A stretch of DNA of 64,000 nucleotides from Certhia americana (Eukaryota; Chordata; Aves; Passeriformes; Certhiidae). A program made the translations under genes and the position numbers. Positions 1 to 12,900 of this stretch are shown here, in pieces. Where the stretch lies: positions 52,969,471 to 53,033,470 of the forward strand of contig CM031857.1 of the NCBI GenBank assembly GCA_018697195.1. The letters run 5' to 3'. The notes under the pieces are model-generated. The model saw nothing but the letters and a program-made list of their open reading frames with translations, was not told where the DNA came from and made no database searches. The stretch's first letter is position 1; every line of letters starts with the position of its first letter.

Positions 1-3000
1 ACTGCCATCCAAAACAATTTACTCACAAAATGAAATTCATACAATTTCTTTTAGGACCAGGACCAAAATGCTGTGCTATTCTGGTTCCCAGCTTGCTAAA
101 ATTTGAATCACCATATTCAGGTAAGAGGCATTAATATTTTCAGATATCCCATGTTATTAGGAGATTCCCCCGAGGCTAGACAGAGGCAAAACTGAGACTA
201 GAATTCTTGATTCCTAACTCAGGGCTCTGTTTTGGGCAAGTATTTTATTCTCCATCCCTGCAATGACCACGGATGACTGTGAGCCCCACAGAAGTGGTAT
301 TGCTAGTCTCTGTTACAAGGATTGGACACACATGCATTTATTTAGCTAGTGTAACTGTGCTTAAAAGCAGGTCACTTTTATTTGCTTTTAAGAGTGGTTT
401 CGAAGTGAAATAAACTGACTCTAGCCACTGTTGAACTGATTTAAGATGTAACCAAACCTTCTTAAATATTTAGAAATAGGTTTAGTTAAATTGATACATT
501 TCTGTATATAAAATTTTAGGTGGTCAGCTAATAGATCTTTTCCATTTCTGACTTTTATTATTCTAGTTAGTTTTGTTTAAACACTGGCATATGAGGGGAT
601 CTGGAATAGATTTTATGCTGCATTTAAGATTAATTTATTCCATCTGTCCCAGGGAGGGAAAAAAGAAACATTCAAAGGAAATATATAATTAAGATAGTAA
701 GTAAAGCTACCGCAAACTGTAGGTCCTCTTATTTATATGTTTGCCCCATTTAACTCTGTTTTATTCTGGTCTTTCACATAATTATGGTGAAAAGGAGACG
801 TCTCTGCATTAAATTCCAAGCATTTGGAAGATTTTAATGAATGAGGTGTTAACTGCTGCCCCTTACTTAGGTTTTCTCAGTTACCTGTACTTCACATTAG
901 GTCCTCTCTACTATTTCTTCAGAAAAGAGAAGTTAAGTCTTAATTACTTTATTATAGTTATGATGCTATGATATCAGTTTAAAGACAAATAGTGAAAATA
1001 TTTCTAAGTTAAATTTCCTTAAATTTTAGGCCTTTAATTTAATAGTAGTGGTGGCAAGAACCCAGACATGAAAGTATCAGGAGGCTTTGGATCTTCAAAG
1101 ATGCCAAAAAAAGGAAAGAATTCTGTTGTCAAAAGCAAACACTAAGGATGTGAAATGAACTTTAGTTCTGCAGGAAGATCTCTTGCTCCTGCTTGCCTAG
1201 ATCCAGATCTAAAATAGGACCTAAGGTACGTAAAAGAGGATGTAAAGCCAATTTTTATGACTGTGTTCAATCTATTATCATGGTAAGTCCTATGCAGTGG
1301 GTAATTAGGAGGTGCCTACCTTCCAAAGGAAACTTCCAACATATCTGGGGGTATATGTGCAAATTGCCCAAGGTTAACCATTTTAGCTTGTATTTGCAAA
1401 GTTCAGCACCAGCTAACTGCAACCTCCATCTGCCATAATCTCTGTCTTCACAGAAGTAAATGCAGGCAGTAGACCCTCCTTCATCACACAGTGGTCTCAG
1501 CAACTGAGAGCATGGTGCAGGAGAGCAATAGCTGCAGCCTCAGCTGAGGAAAGGCAGATTGGAAAGCTGAAAGTTGAACTGCATCAGATCATACGGGCAC
1601 TAAAAGAAGGGGAAGCAAAAGCATTCGTTTCCCTGATGAATCCACACTTGGATTCAAATTTCAATATCTTTTCTGCTCCCTGAGTTCTGTCTGCTGGGGT
1701 ATCATCTTTCCTGCACCAGCTGGGAGGATGTGAGCAAAAGAGTGCAGCAGGGTAGGGAGAGAGAAGAAAAACATGTCCCTTTTCATATGACTGAAATTCT
1801 GGTGTTCTGTTGGGGGGAAAAGCACTCAATTATTTTCTTTTCATGCAGCATTTGGATCTCTCCCTTTTTCTGTGCAATTACAGAACAAAAGGGGACTGAT
1901 GCCACTGCAGTTCCTTCTGGCATTATGCCAGAATATAAATTGGAGTTGTCTTAGCTTTTGAGAGATGGACCAAGAACCTAGCTTAGTAGAGGATTAAGTA
2001 CCATAGACAAAGAAATAACAAAGATTCTAAAGGATGGGATTTTTCATTCTCATCTAAATCCTTTCAAATTGTGCTGTCTCCACCCTCTGCTACCTGACTC
2101 CAGAGGCAGAATCTCAACCTCTAAAAAGGGGTTCTGGATTCCATTCCTGGCACTTTCCACACTACTCTAGGTACTGCAGTGATGAACTTTTCAGTTTACA
2201 GAATCTGGCATTTATAGAAAAGTTTTTCTCCTTTAATGGTCCCTGTGGAAATTAGCCCTCTGCAGGTCAAGGCTTTGTTAACATTCACTGCTGGACTTAA
2301 GACACTGGGTTGTGGTTTAAAAAAAATGAGACAATTGCAGTTTTGGAAAGAGGAGGAAAATTATGGCTTGGCATGTGGCTCACTCTTCATGCTAGGTCAG
2401 CCCTAAAAGGCTGACTTTTAGACTGGTAAATGTTGCCAAAATACTTGTGGCAGTTTCTCACATAGACTGTTGGGTTGTTTGGATTTTTGAAGGTTATGAT
2501 AAGGTCAGTTTCATTTGTGGTAGGTCTCAAGCCAGACACCCAACCTCCTAAAATTCTACAATTTTGAGGTAAACTACAACTGTGCAATAAAAAGCTATTT
2601 CTTCAAAGCACCAAGGCGAGGGTTTTCAGTGAAGTTTAAGGGAGCTTGGATCCCAGGTCCCACTCTTTTAAGTTTCATTTGAAAACTGTAGCTCACACAC
2701 ATTCCTACCCAAGTTCAGGGTACTGTACAACAAATACTTATTTTATAAGCAAATTGCTCTTTTTTACTTGAATTCTAATATATGAATGTTTTTATAGAAA
2801 ACTTCTAGCACTCAGTAACAACTGCTATAAAAACTTGACTATTTGGAGTCCTTTTCAGTGTCATCCTGAAGCCCAGAACTCTATGGGAGTCCAAGGGAAA
2901 GCAGAGCTGCACCCCATCACTGTTCATATCTCTGGTTGGAGGTTTGACCAATGCGGGTGACAAAAAGTCCTTTCTGGGGAAAGTAAAGTCTAGGTGACTC

Positions 3001-4767
3001 TGTATTATGGACATTAGGAATTAATCTTTCCCCCACATTGAAAGACAGATCTTTCCAGTAGATGTAATCAGTGGTTTGCTGTATGTAGGTATCAGGATCA
3101 ACACCCAGGATTGGACTTTAGGGCAGTGGCTCTGTACCAGGCAGTGCTGAATCAGTCCCCAAGCTCTGTGAGTGCACTGACCAGTCCTGACATCCTAGAT
3201 AAAGTATGAGAGGTGAGCCTTTGCTGCAAACTCTGACCCAGCCCTTACTGGTGTGAGGGAACTTAGGAGGGCTTAGCACCAGTTTGGGCAGCCCTGAAGG
3301 TGGAAAGCTTGGTGCACAAGGGCTACATGCCACAGTTGTGTGAAGACAGGTGGAGGTCATGTACTTGAATTTCCCTTTTTCTGGTCACCAGTCAGTAGTG
3401 TTACACTACAACTCATCTCTGGTGCTCTGCAAGGAGAGAGCACCAGCACAATCCAAACAAAGCCATCTCTACCTTCTCTAGGACTAGAGAGGTGCTTTCA
3501 AGATATCAGTGGATGCGTAGAGGCCTAAAAATTTGCACATTTCCAGGTACTCTTAGCCCCCTTGGCCAGAGACTACTCTGATCTGTGTTGGCTGACAGAG
3601 TACGGCGTTGTGTTCAGTAGACTTACAGAGGCAGTGAGGCAATGCTTGAGCTAGAGTATGAGTCTGGTGATGCATGAGTGTTTGCCTTGTTTCTCTGTTG
3701 ATGGAAGTGTTAAGAGTGTACTGGCACACATCCATTAAAGCACAGTGGAAATGTTTCAGCTGACACATTTAAAGAAGTGCTAGCCAGTGTCACGGGGTGC
3801 CACATGTGTGAAAACTATACCAGTCAAGCAGACAACGGACTTGCTGTCACTTTTATGACAGTGACACAGTTCTGGCTTCTTGTGAGTGTCCTGAACCCTT
3901 CACATATATATTCAATGAGTGATTCTTATATTCAGAAAAGCAGTCTTATATTGAAAACCGTGGCAACTCCTATTAAGTGAAGGTTTTTTTTTTTTTTTTC
4001 ATGAAATACTGTGCTTTACGAGGCAGAGGAAACATTTCTTTTTGAGGACCAATCCTGTACCCACTGATGTTCAAAGAGGAAAGATTAAGCCCTTATGGTA
4101 GCAGCAGTAAATATTACAGCAGCTTTTACATGTAGACTCTTCTGAAATTGAAAATGATCTTCAGGGTTTTTTTTTCCTTTGCAGCTGGACATGACAGTAA
4201 AAAGTTTAACCCTGTAAAGCTGCTACATTTAAAACACTATTGGATCTCCAAGGGAGATTTTATTTCCTAATTGTTCTACCACGTTTAAAAACTATAAGTT
4301 TTAAATTACCTGTGATACAATTTTTCAATCATAAGACTAGCAGTCAGATGGTTCTACAAGGTTCAAATGTTTTTTACTAAAACTTTTCATACAGTAGCTG
4401 TGAATTTTAGCCACTGACCTATCAAACCAAGATCAAGAATGTCTGTTTTATGCATAATCTAAACAATGGTATACACAGTGAAGTAGGTCACTGAAATAAA
4501 CATATGCAATTTTTGCCAGAAGATATTTGATTCTGTTTCCACTTTTGAGATCTGTAAGTAGGGGTAGATTTACTGGTGTAGAGGGAGATGTTAAAGTCCC
4601 ACTTGCTCTGGCTGGTGTAGGAGCTCCTGTGTCCAGTGGCTTCGTGCAGCTTGCCTTTCCCCTCCCTTGTTGGACTGAGACTGTGACTGCTATGTCCCTT
4701 CTCTCAGGTCAAGAGCAGCCTTGAATATGTGATCTCTCTGCCTGTGCTGAGAATATGAGAAGGCAAT
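1..4767. other. Non-coding stretch, no gene recognised
   Basis: AT-rich sequence with short chance open frames only. None of them reads like a known protein, and none is flanked by convincing splice sites in a consistent phase. A 16-T run near 3986-4000 is the only simple repeat of note. It probably lies between C13orf42 and its upstream neighbour. Confidence 0.6.
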
Positions 4768-4893
4768 GATGAAACGTTAAGGTCAGAGCTGGATGGGGCT
4801 TTGAGCAACCTAGTGCAGTGGAAATTCCAACCCCATGGCAGAGGGGTTGGAACTCAGTGATCTTTAAGGTCCTTTCCAACCCGAAATTTCTAC
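4768..4893 (+). mobile_element. CR1 LINE 3' fragment
   Basis: The text reads as the 3' end of an avian CR1 retrotransposon in sense orientation. It includes the conserved 'ctggatggggctttgagcaa' block, then the 'ccccatggcagaggggttgg' block, then 'ggtcctttccaaccc'. It is a short, 5'-truncated, diverged copy. The usual terminal ATTCTATGATTCT-type octamer repeats are degraded. Family assignment rests on remembered avian CR1 3' ends. Confidence 0.85.
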
Positions 4894-5973
4894 CAAAACC
4901 TGGCAAGGAATGAAAGCAGAGTCTTGTACAGGAATCAGAGGAAGAAAATTATTGGGACTTAAATAGAAACACTCTGCCCCAAAATATGGGCCAGGCAGTT
5001 TTTTAATGTCTTATCAGAGCTGGAAAATCATTGAAAGAAGGTAAAATTTCCCAGTTTTCTGGTTCATCCATTTATACCAGGGTAGTCTTTTCTGAGAGTT
5101 TATGGATCATATTAAAGGTCTCAACTAAACCTACAAGCTGCATCATCCAGTGACCCACAGAGCCAGGAAGTCTCATTCTTGTGCAGCAGAGCCACTCAGC
5201 AGCTAACACTCAGCTAAAGGGTGGACGCACATCTGCTCTTCTCTCCTGTTCCTGGCTGTGTATGTGCACCTCCTCCTCTCCACACCACCTGGAGAATTTG
5301 AAGGAGCTGATCTGACTGAAAACCATCCTAGCAAAAGAAAAAAAAATCATTCATCTTCAGATACATTACTTTCCTGGACAGACTCAACTTCTCCTTGCAA
5401 CAAGTCTAGCAGCAAGACAAAAGAGAGGAACAGAACAGCATGGCTGGCAGTGGATGGTCCCTCCAAGGCAGAGGACAGGACCCCAGCAGCCCAGATTCAA
5501 TTTTACTTCAGCTGCTGTTCTCAAACTGCACTGAAAGCTTTGCAAAATTGTAACTGGGCCAAATAAAAGTATAAAGGGCAGAAACTTGGCCCAAAAGCCC
5601 ATTAGCCAGAAAGGATTATTAGGAAAGAAATTTGGATGCTATTTCTGTGGTTTGCAAGTTTTAACTGAAAATTACATAAGTTTTTTTGACTTGTGTAAAT
5701 CAACTTTAAAAAATATCTTTGATGTTTAAGAAGCTCAGACATGTAATAGCTGGCTCTGGCATTTTGCAAGAAGTTCATAAAAAAGCTTAAGACCATTAGT
5801 ATTGGTTGTAAACTCATTCTGTAGCCTGAGAGCCATCTGCTTATCTCCAGAGTTTATTGCCTTCCATCTACCTTAGTGTTTTGGATGGCAGCCCATCACT
5901 GAAGCACATGAGTGCCTTTCCTTCAAACTGTGGTGCCTCCTGGCTGCTCTGCAATCTTCTTTTATTAGAGACC
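4894..5973. other. Non-coding stretch, no gene recognised
   Basis: No gene, structured RNA or repeat family could be supported here. The 102-codon frame at 5258-5566 has no recognisable domain and no splice context. Confidence 0.55.
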
Positions 5974-6062
5974 ATTGGAATAGTTGTACTAGGTCATATC
6001 CAAGTTCCATCTAGACCAGCATCTATCTCATCCAGTAGCCAGAAGCAGATGTTTAAGAAAAA
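5974..6062 (-). mobile_element. Ancient CR1/L3-like 3' end fragment
   Basis: The segment 'ggaatagttgtactaggtca' followed by 'gttccatctagaccagcatc' and 'agccagaagcagatgttta' matches the 3' end of an old amniote CR1/L3-like LINE. I recall its consensus as reading 'tgggtcagaccaaaggtcca' followed by 'tctagcccagtatcctgtc'. By that consensus the element lies on the minus strand. A second, longer copy is at 57724-58000. The exact subfamily is not known to me. Confidence 0.55.
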
Positions 6063-6950
6063 TGTAACGACAGGACGAACTTTTAATGCTACTTCTGTGA
6101 TTTATCTCCAGATGCAACTTTGATATGTTACAAGGGCAGGGATCATAAGAGTGTAAAAAGTGGATCAGAAGTTACCCCACTTCTTACTGTCCAAAAGTTT
6201 GGCTATGGGAAAATGTGGCTGATTTTATGATTACTACACATTCTAGCAGCATTTATGGGGCATCACATAGCTAATGGAAAGGAAAAAAAAACCCTTAATG
6301 AAACAGGAAAGCTGTCTTGGTAGCAGACACACTCTGATTTCACTCTCCATGGAATTCTGCACTGTGTAGATGATGGAGCATTAATGGCTGCTGACCTCAG
6401 CTCTGATGTGCCTCAGTCAGGCGTTTTGATGTAGCAAAACTTGTTGGTGAATGTGCCAAAATCTCCACACTAGTGACGGGCAGTGCTGCTGCCTGGAGCT
6501 GTCCTCCAGTGATTTATAGGTATCATCCTGTGCACAGATCACTATTGAAAACACATCAGAGGCAACATCCAACTATCAAAGTTGACAATTGTACCTCTCA
6601 GCTCTGAGCTGTTTGATGCACAAATCAAGGTGAAGGGAAACCCATCTGTTTTTAAATATTCTGTCTTTCAGGAAGAAGAAGGTCCTGTTCATGACAGGAA
6701 GATTGAAATGTTTCCTCTCTCCATCATACTGCAGGATTTGGTCTGGCTCTGCACAGCCCTGCTAGTCCCACTGGCCCTCTGCCTGGTTTCCCTTGGGCCA
6801 CAGCTGCAATAACAGCATCAGTCTGTTTCAGGCTCATTCCCTGCTCACCAGTTGTTTTACTGGTTCCTGTAAAGTTTCACGTGGCTGGTCTGCCAGGTGT
6901 GCAGGGGCTGTGCAACTCAGTCTGGGAGGGGTGTGCTGGCACAGAAAGCC

Positions 6951-6990
6951 CCATAACCCATAGGAAGTCCCCATAACCCATAGGAAGCCC
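6951..6990. repeat. Two-copy 20-bp tandem repeat
   Basis: The unit ccataacccataggaagtcc occurs at 6951-6970 and again at 6971-6990 with one terminal change. A degraded third start, 'tcatagcc', follows. It is a small local duplication with no sign of function. Confidence 0.8.
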
Positions 6991-9900
6991 TCATAGCCAA
7001 GGAGAATGCAAACTGCATTCAAGCTATTAAAACACACCAACTCTCAGGGATGAAAGGGAAAGGTCTGACTGTAATTGTGCCCGCTGCTATACCCACTGTA
7101 ACAGATCTCCTGTGAAAACAGACACTGCTGGAGTAAAGCAGGTAAACTCTTTACAGGTGAACTTAGAAAATAATGATGCAAATAGAAGCATTTACTTTAC
7201 TTGGCAGGATCAGGTTTTGCAATGCAGATGGACATGAAATAGGAAAGTTTCTCTCTAAACTTACTCCTTTTCTCTGCTGATGGCTGGATTTTCCCCCAGA
7301 CTTGGGCCCATGAAGCTCAGTGGCAAATAGATCCTTTCAGAGAGCACAGATGAGAAGTAAAAGGATGACCTGGGAAAAGGTTTCCAAAAGCTATTCTCAA
7401 GGCACCTGACATGTAGCAGCTAAAAGAAGGACAATAACATGTGCAAGACACTCTTAATCCAAATCCCAGTAATGGAGTTACACGATAGGTTGCTGCCTCT
7501 TGCCTCTTAATTTATGAAGGATCAAGTGGTATTAGAGCCAGTCTGCTATGCATCATAAAGTACTCATCACAGCATGTCAGCATATAAAAAAATGCCATTC
7601 CGTGGAGAATAGGGAATAAATTAATGATCTCCCTTTAACTTGATATTCAAGGAAGCTGATCAGCATGTCCCTGTCTGAGGAATGTTGTTTATACTCAAAG
7701 AAATGGGGTGTGACTTACATGAAATGGTTTAGATGTGGATACTGGACAAATCAGAGTTTCATGAAACCAATGGAACAGTTATGTTCATTGTCTGAAAATG
7801 CACGCTGATCTTAACTGTAAGGCAGCACTAATCATTATTTTTATCTGTTCAGAAAATGTTACTGCTATGTACTTATGAATAGCATTCTGTGTTTGAAGGA
7901 CTGATATGATAAATAGTTCTTTTCCAGATATTTTTCATGATAATGCGATAGATATGAAGATCACAAAAAGTCTGAAGTTTTTCTTAAGACTAAAAAGGTC
8001 TAAGAACTTACAAATATTTTATTCCAAGTCTGCCAAGGAAAAAGTCAAATAGATAATTTTCAGCGCTTGTCTTTGCTTAAAGGATGTAAAAATAAATTTA
8101 ACAAGTTATTTCAGCTTGTCCAGAAGTTGCTCCCATAAATACTCTTCAGCAATTCCCTTCGCGGAGTAATGATAAAGATGCCAAGTTTACTCATCTGGGA
8201 TTTATTAAATAAAATATCATCCTACATTTAGACAATCACGTTCAGTCTCATCCATTTAAAGTTAGGTGTGTACCTCTGTGTTTAGATTCCCATATAAAAC
8301 TGATTGGATTTTCAGTGCTTACTGTCCACAGACAATGCAGATGCTCAGTAGTCTTTAAAATCTGCAACTCTTTTATTGCCCTGTATATGAGCCATTAGTT
8401 CAAATGTCAATTGCAGAGGATAAGGAAACTCTTGAGCATGTCAGAAAGGGATGGAGTGCTTGATAGAAAAGTAGAGAATGCTCTTATACCATCCAAGGTT
8501 ACACCATTCCTCTATCTTTCTCCAGTTTTTATATAGATTTCCATCCTCTGTCCTTTATTTTGACTTGTGATCCTAAGGAGATTAGTCTTTTACAAATATC
8601 CTTTTTTTTTTTTAACTGCCAAATCTGGACCTCCTTTATCTCATCTTCAGTGTTTCTACCCTATTTGTTCATCTTCCTCAAAACTTCACTGCTTTTCTTG
8701 TTGCTCTCAGGAAGGCACAGCAGAAATACTTCTTACTGTGAGTTCCAGCATCTGCATATTGTCCTTCTAAAGTCAGATGAAGTTTGGAGAATATTTAGTG
8801 TAAGGCAGTGTGGGAGCAGAATATAATCTGTACTTCTATAAGCAAAGTCTGTGTCACCCTCTTTTTCCATTGCCCCTCTACACAAGTCTGTGCTGAACAC
8901 ATGAAAATCAAACGTGGGTTTTGTCCAAAGAACCAAATAGTGTTAACTTCTAGGTAGAAATGAGAGGCACGAATCACCAGCCCAGAGGACAAGCACAAGA
9001 AGAGTAGTCAACATTTGGAGAATATTTAAAGAAAATGACTTGTCTGAAAGAAGATCTGAAAGAGAAGAAGTTTTCTGTCTGTGAAAGCAGGGAGCCATTC
9101 TCTGAGTGAAGATGTGTGTGCAGCTCCTTGTGTGTTCAAGGTAAGCAATGACCTTACTGAACAGATATTGGACAGAATGAATTTTGCTTAATAACAGACA
9201 CCTTCTGAGCACTCTTAAGTGAAGGAGCAGACCTGGACATCTGCCTGCCTTAATGTTAATGTTAAAGTTAATGGAGAAAGACAGATTCCTTCAGGGTGAT
9301 TTGCATTGCATGGTGTCTCTCGTAATAATTAAAAATGAGGCCTACACATGGGCGGTAGGGAAACTATATCCAGGCTTATGATTGTATTCTCTACAGATAC
9401 TTCAGCATTATTTATCCTTGAAGGGCCCTTATAATACTACCTATAGGCTGCACAGAATGTAACTGCCTCAGCATCCTGCCTACTTCTGCTAGATAAACAT
9501 TTCTTGTGGGATAAGATCATTTATCTGAGGAAGAAAGTTTCATTTAGTAACTTCTATAGTTACTGTGGCTGCAGTATCATGAGATCACCCACATGAAGAA
9601 AATGTTTATTGAATTGTTTGAGTGATTGCTTCCTCTCCTGTGTTTTTGGCAAAGTTTTTGGGCAGTGGAAGAAGTAAATGGACCAAAAAAGTCTTATTCA
9701 CTTCCCCACCCACATTGTAAGCCATGATTATATCAGCCATGATACAATAACACGTGTTTAAACATTCTCTAAGTAAGGAAGAATTTTAATGGGTGATAAT
9801 AGTGTAGCTTGTAACTAGTTTTGCAATGGTTGTGGGAAGTGTAGTAGGTGGCTCAGGGAATCAAGTGTGGGCTCTGGAATATTTCACCAGCCAATAAAAA

Positions 9901-12900
9901 ATAACAGTGGTTTACTGTCCAGTAACAATACAGTGTTTTATCTGCTGTAGTTTCTCGTCTACTATGAGTGACCAAAGAGCAGGGGTGTATCTATCCAGCT
10001 TGTAGGGGAGGCAAAATGCTGGACACAGGGAAGCCAACCTTCCCACAGAGCAGGTGCCTGGTTAAAGTTTGCTGTTGCTGCGGCACTGAGAGGGTTGATG
10101 GCTTTGTTGAAGTGTTAGGCAAAATTTACACAATACTAAGATTTGAAGAGTTGTAAGAATGTTGTCTTTGTTGTTTTGCATACATTAGTAAAATCTAATA
10201 GACTACAAATCCTGCTGCTAATCTGATATCTTTATTTGAAAAAAAAAAACCCCTTACCTTTCCACAGCATGTTCAGTAGAGGAATATTTACTTAGTCTAT
10301 AAGAAGAGACATTGCTATTTGCTTTTCTCACTGTTTGTACAGATCTGGTTATAAGAAGAAACGTTTTCACGATATTCATCATACTGTTATTTGAACTAAT
10401 TTTAGAACTGCTCCTCAGTTACAACTTGGCTTTCTTTTCTTTTTCCATTCAATTAAGAAATGTTTGAAGCCCAGCCCTCGCTCCTCTGCATCGCAGCTTG
10501 GAAAAACCTCCTTGCATAGAAAGGAGCTCCCCTGATCCTGAGTGTCCTGCCCAGTGAACAAGGGATGGGGTATCACTGTGCTTGTTGCAGCTGGACCCTT
10601 GGCTGTGGGCTGCCTGTCTGCTGCCCTGAACAGCACTGGAGTGCCTGTGTGTCAGGGGATCTCCTTCTCTCCCATGTAGCAGAGGTTCTTGGAGAAGATT
10701 CATGGGCAAGCGGTCCACCTAGTGAAGTTTAGGCACCCAGGACGTGGCATGTTTCCCTTAGACTTCCTTCAAAGTCAGGGAAGAGAAACAGGTCTTCTGA
10801 GTCATCTGCAGAGGAATTTGTTCTCTTTCAAGTAGTAGGCAGCATGCTTTGGGAGGTTTAGTAGGTGGTATCTGAACAACTAATATCACCACTTAGAGTC
10901 AGTGAAACCAATATCCCATGCATGTCCCTGCAAGGTAGATTTTGTGCCCTGAACCAGAAAATTCACATAATTCAAGTCTAGATAACAACAAGCATTTTGT
11001 TGGAATGATGTGTTGTATGTATTCATATATAAGTCATGTTATTTCATAGGCTTTTATTGACATTCAGGGGTCAGCTGGCCAGTTCCAGCAGGGTGGCTGG
11101 GGACACGGAAAGCAGCCACAAAGAAGGCAGATGTTGTGTGACGAGGTGTTGGTCGGAATTTCATTTTATTGAAAATCTGTAGAAGTCACATGTCTCAGAT
11201 CTTCTGGAGGCATTCAAGTTCCAGCAGCTCAAGTGATATTTTGTAAGAATATATTTCTTTAAGTAATGGGCTTCTTTTTCTGCTGCTTTGAAGTTCCTCT
11301 TGGGCATGAGAAGAAAGGGGCTACTTGTAGAGAATTAGAAATCCACTCTAGCTTTTGTCAGTGGGATTCTAAGCCTGTCTACTAAAAAGCTACCCAGTAC
11401 TTCCTTTCCCACTTCACAATCAAATGAACCTCAATGACCTTCAATCCTGTGGTGCTGACAGAAGTCCTTGTGTAACACCTTTCCATCCATGTCTATGGAA
11501 TGAAGATTTTGGAAGGTGTGTTGTATGAGGGAATGGAGCACAGTTCTGAGATTCTACAATGGATGGGGACACTCCCATGCCATGTAGTCACAGCAGCTTA
11601 GGTCCCAGACCATGCTGACTGAAGCCATGGAACAGCACATCTGATACAAGGTTTGTGAAACTGGGTGCAGTGTCTTGTGAACACAGACTGCTTTGGGACC
11701 TGAGCTGTATAATATCCACTTACCTTCCTTCCACCTTCATACTGCTTCTGTGAGCATAATTCTTTCCCAGCTGAAACCAGGACAGGTTTACGTTAATGGA
11801 TTCTCTCTAGTTATTTCTAGCTCCTTTAAGGCTCTCTTTGAAATCTTTTCATGCTTATGCATCAGGGAACATCCCCAAGAGACTGGATAATCTGGCCTTC
11901 AGTGCCAGTGAAAAAGCAGAGTCTGACCCTTGCATGCATGGTCACATGGTGATCATTCATCTCACTAATGAGAAGGAGAACATTCCCCCTAATCTGCTGT
12001 GTGTTTTCCAGTCCCTCCTGGTCACCTCCTTTCTGCATTACACAAGAATAGGGTTATGACTGAGAGTAATTATTTTTTTCCTTGTGGAATAGAGAAAAAT
12101 CTAGAAGCAGTCTATAAATAGCTGAAATCTGACTGCACTCAGAATAATAGGCTTCATGTGCACATACATATATATACATGTATACACACATACCTCAGGC
12201 TCTTTCTCAGTAACACTTCATAATAATTTCCATTTAACCTACATGCAGGTCCACATGATAGAGGCTATAGTTTGAGGTGGAAACTCCCTATATCTACACT
12301 TCTGTTAAAGAGAAACCTTTTATGTCTGAAGCACAGACATCTGTGACATTAAACTTGGTGTCTTTGATCTTGGTCCCAAATGTGCATGATGAGTGAGATA
12401 AGCCATTATATACCCAGAACAGTGGTAGAGGACAACAATTAGTCAGTCATTCTAATACTGAGTTTGTTACAGCTGAATGAGAACACAGCTTGGAAGCAGG
12501 TGAATAGAAACTAAGAAAAAAAATTACAAAAATGGAGGTGATGAGCTGGAAGAAATGGGGGAGAAAACCCCTATACTTTGGAAGCTGCTGCAAGAAGTTG
12601 AACAAGTCAGGGACTTTTCCACGGGTGTGAAAGTCATTTGAGATGAGTTCTCACTCACAGAGAGGCCTCATTGTGATCTCTCCTAATGATCTCATGCTAT
12701 TGCCTACGTAAGGAAAGGCTCAGGCATGAGTAGCACAGCATTACACGTCTTTCATTAGACAAAATTGTTCTTTTGTATTTTTTTTTTCTGAAAAGTTCTC
12801 TGCCTGTGCCCAGAAAAAACTGCTGAAATTTCTAGGAAGTGTGAGCACTTTGTAGGACAGCTGCCTATGGGCATGAGAATACAAGGAGAGCCTGCCAGTT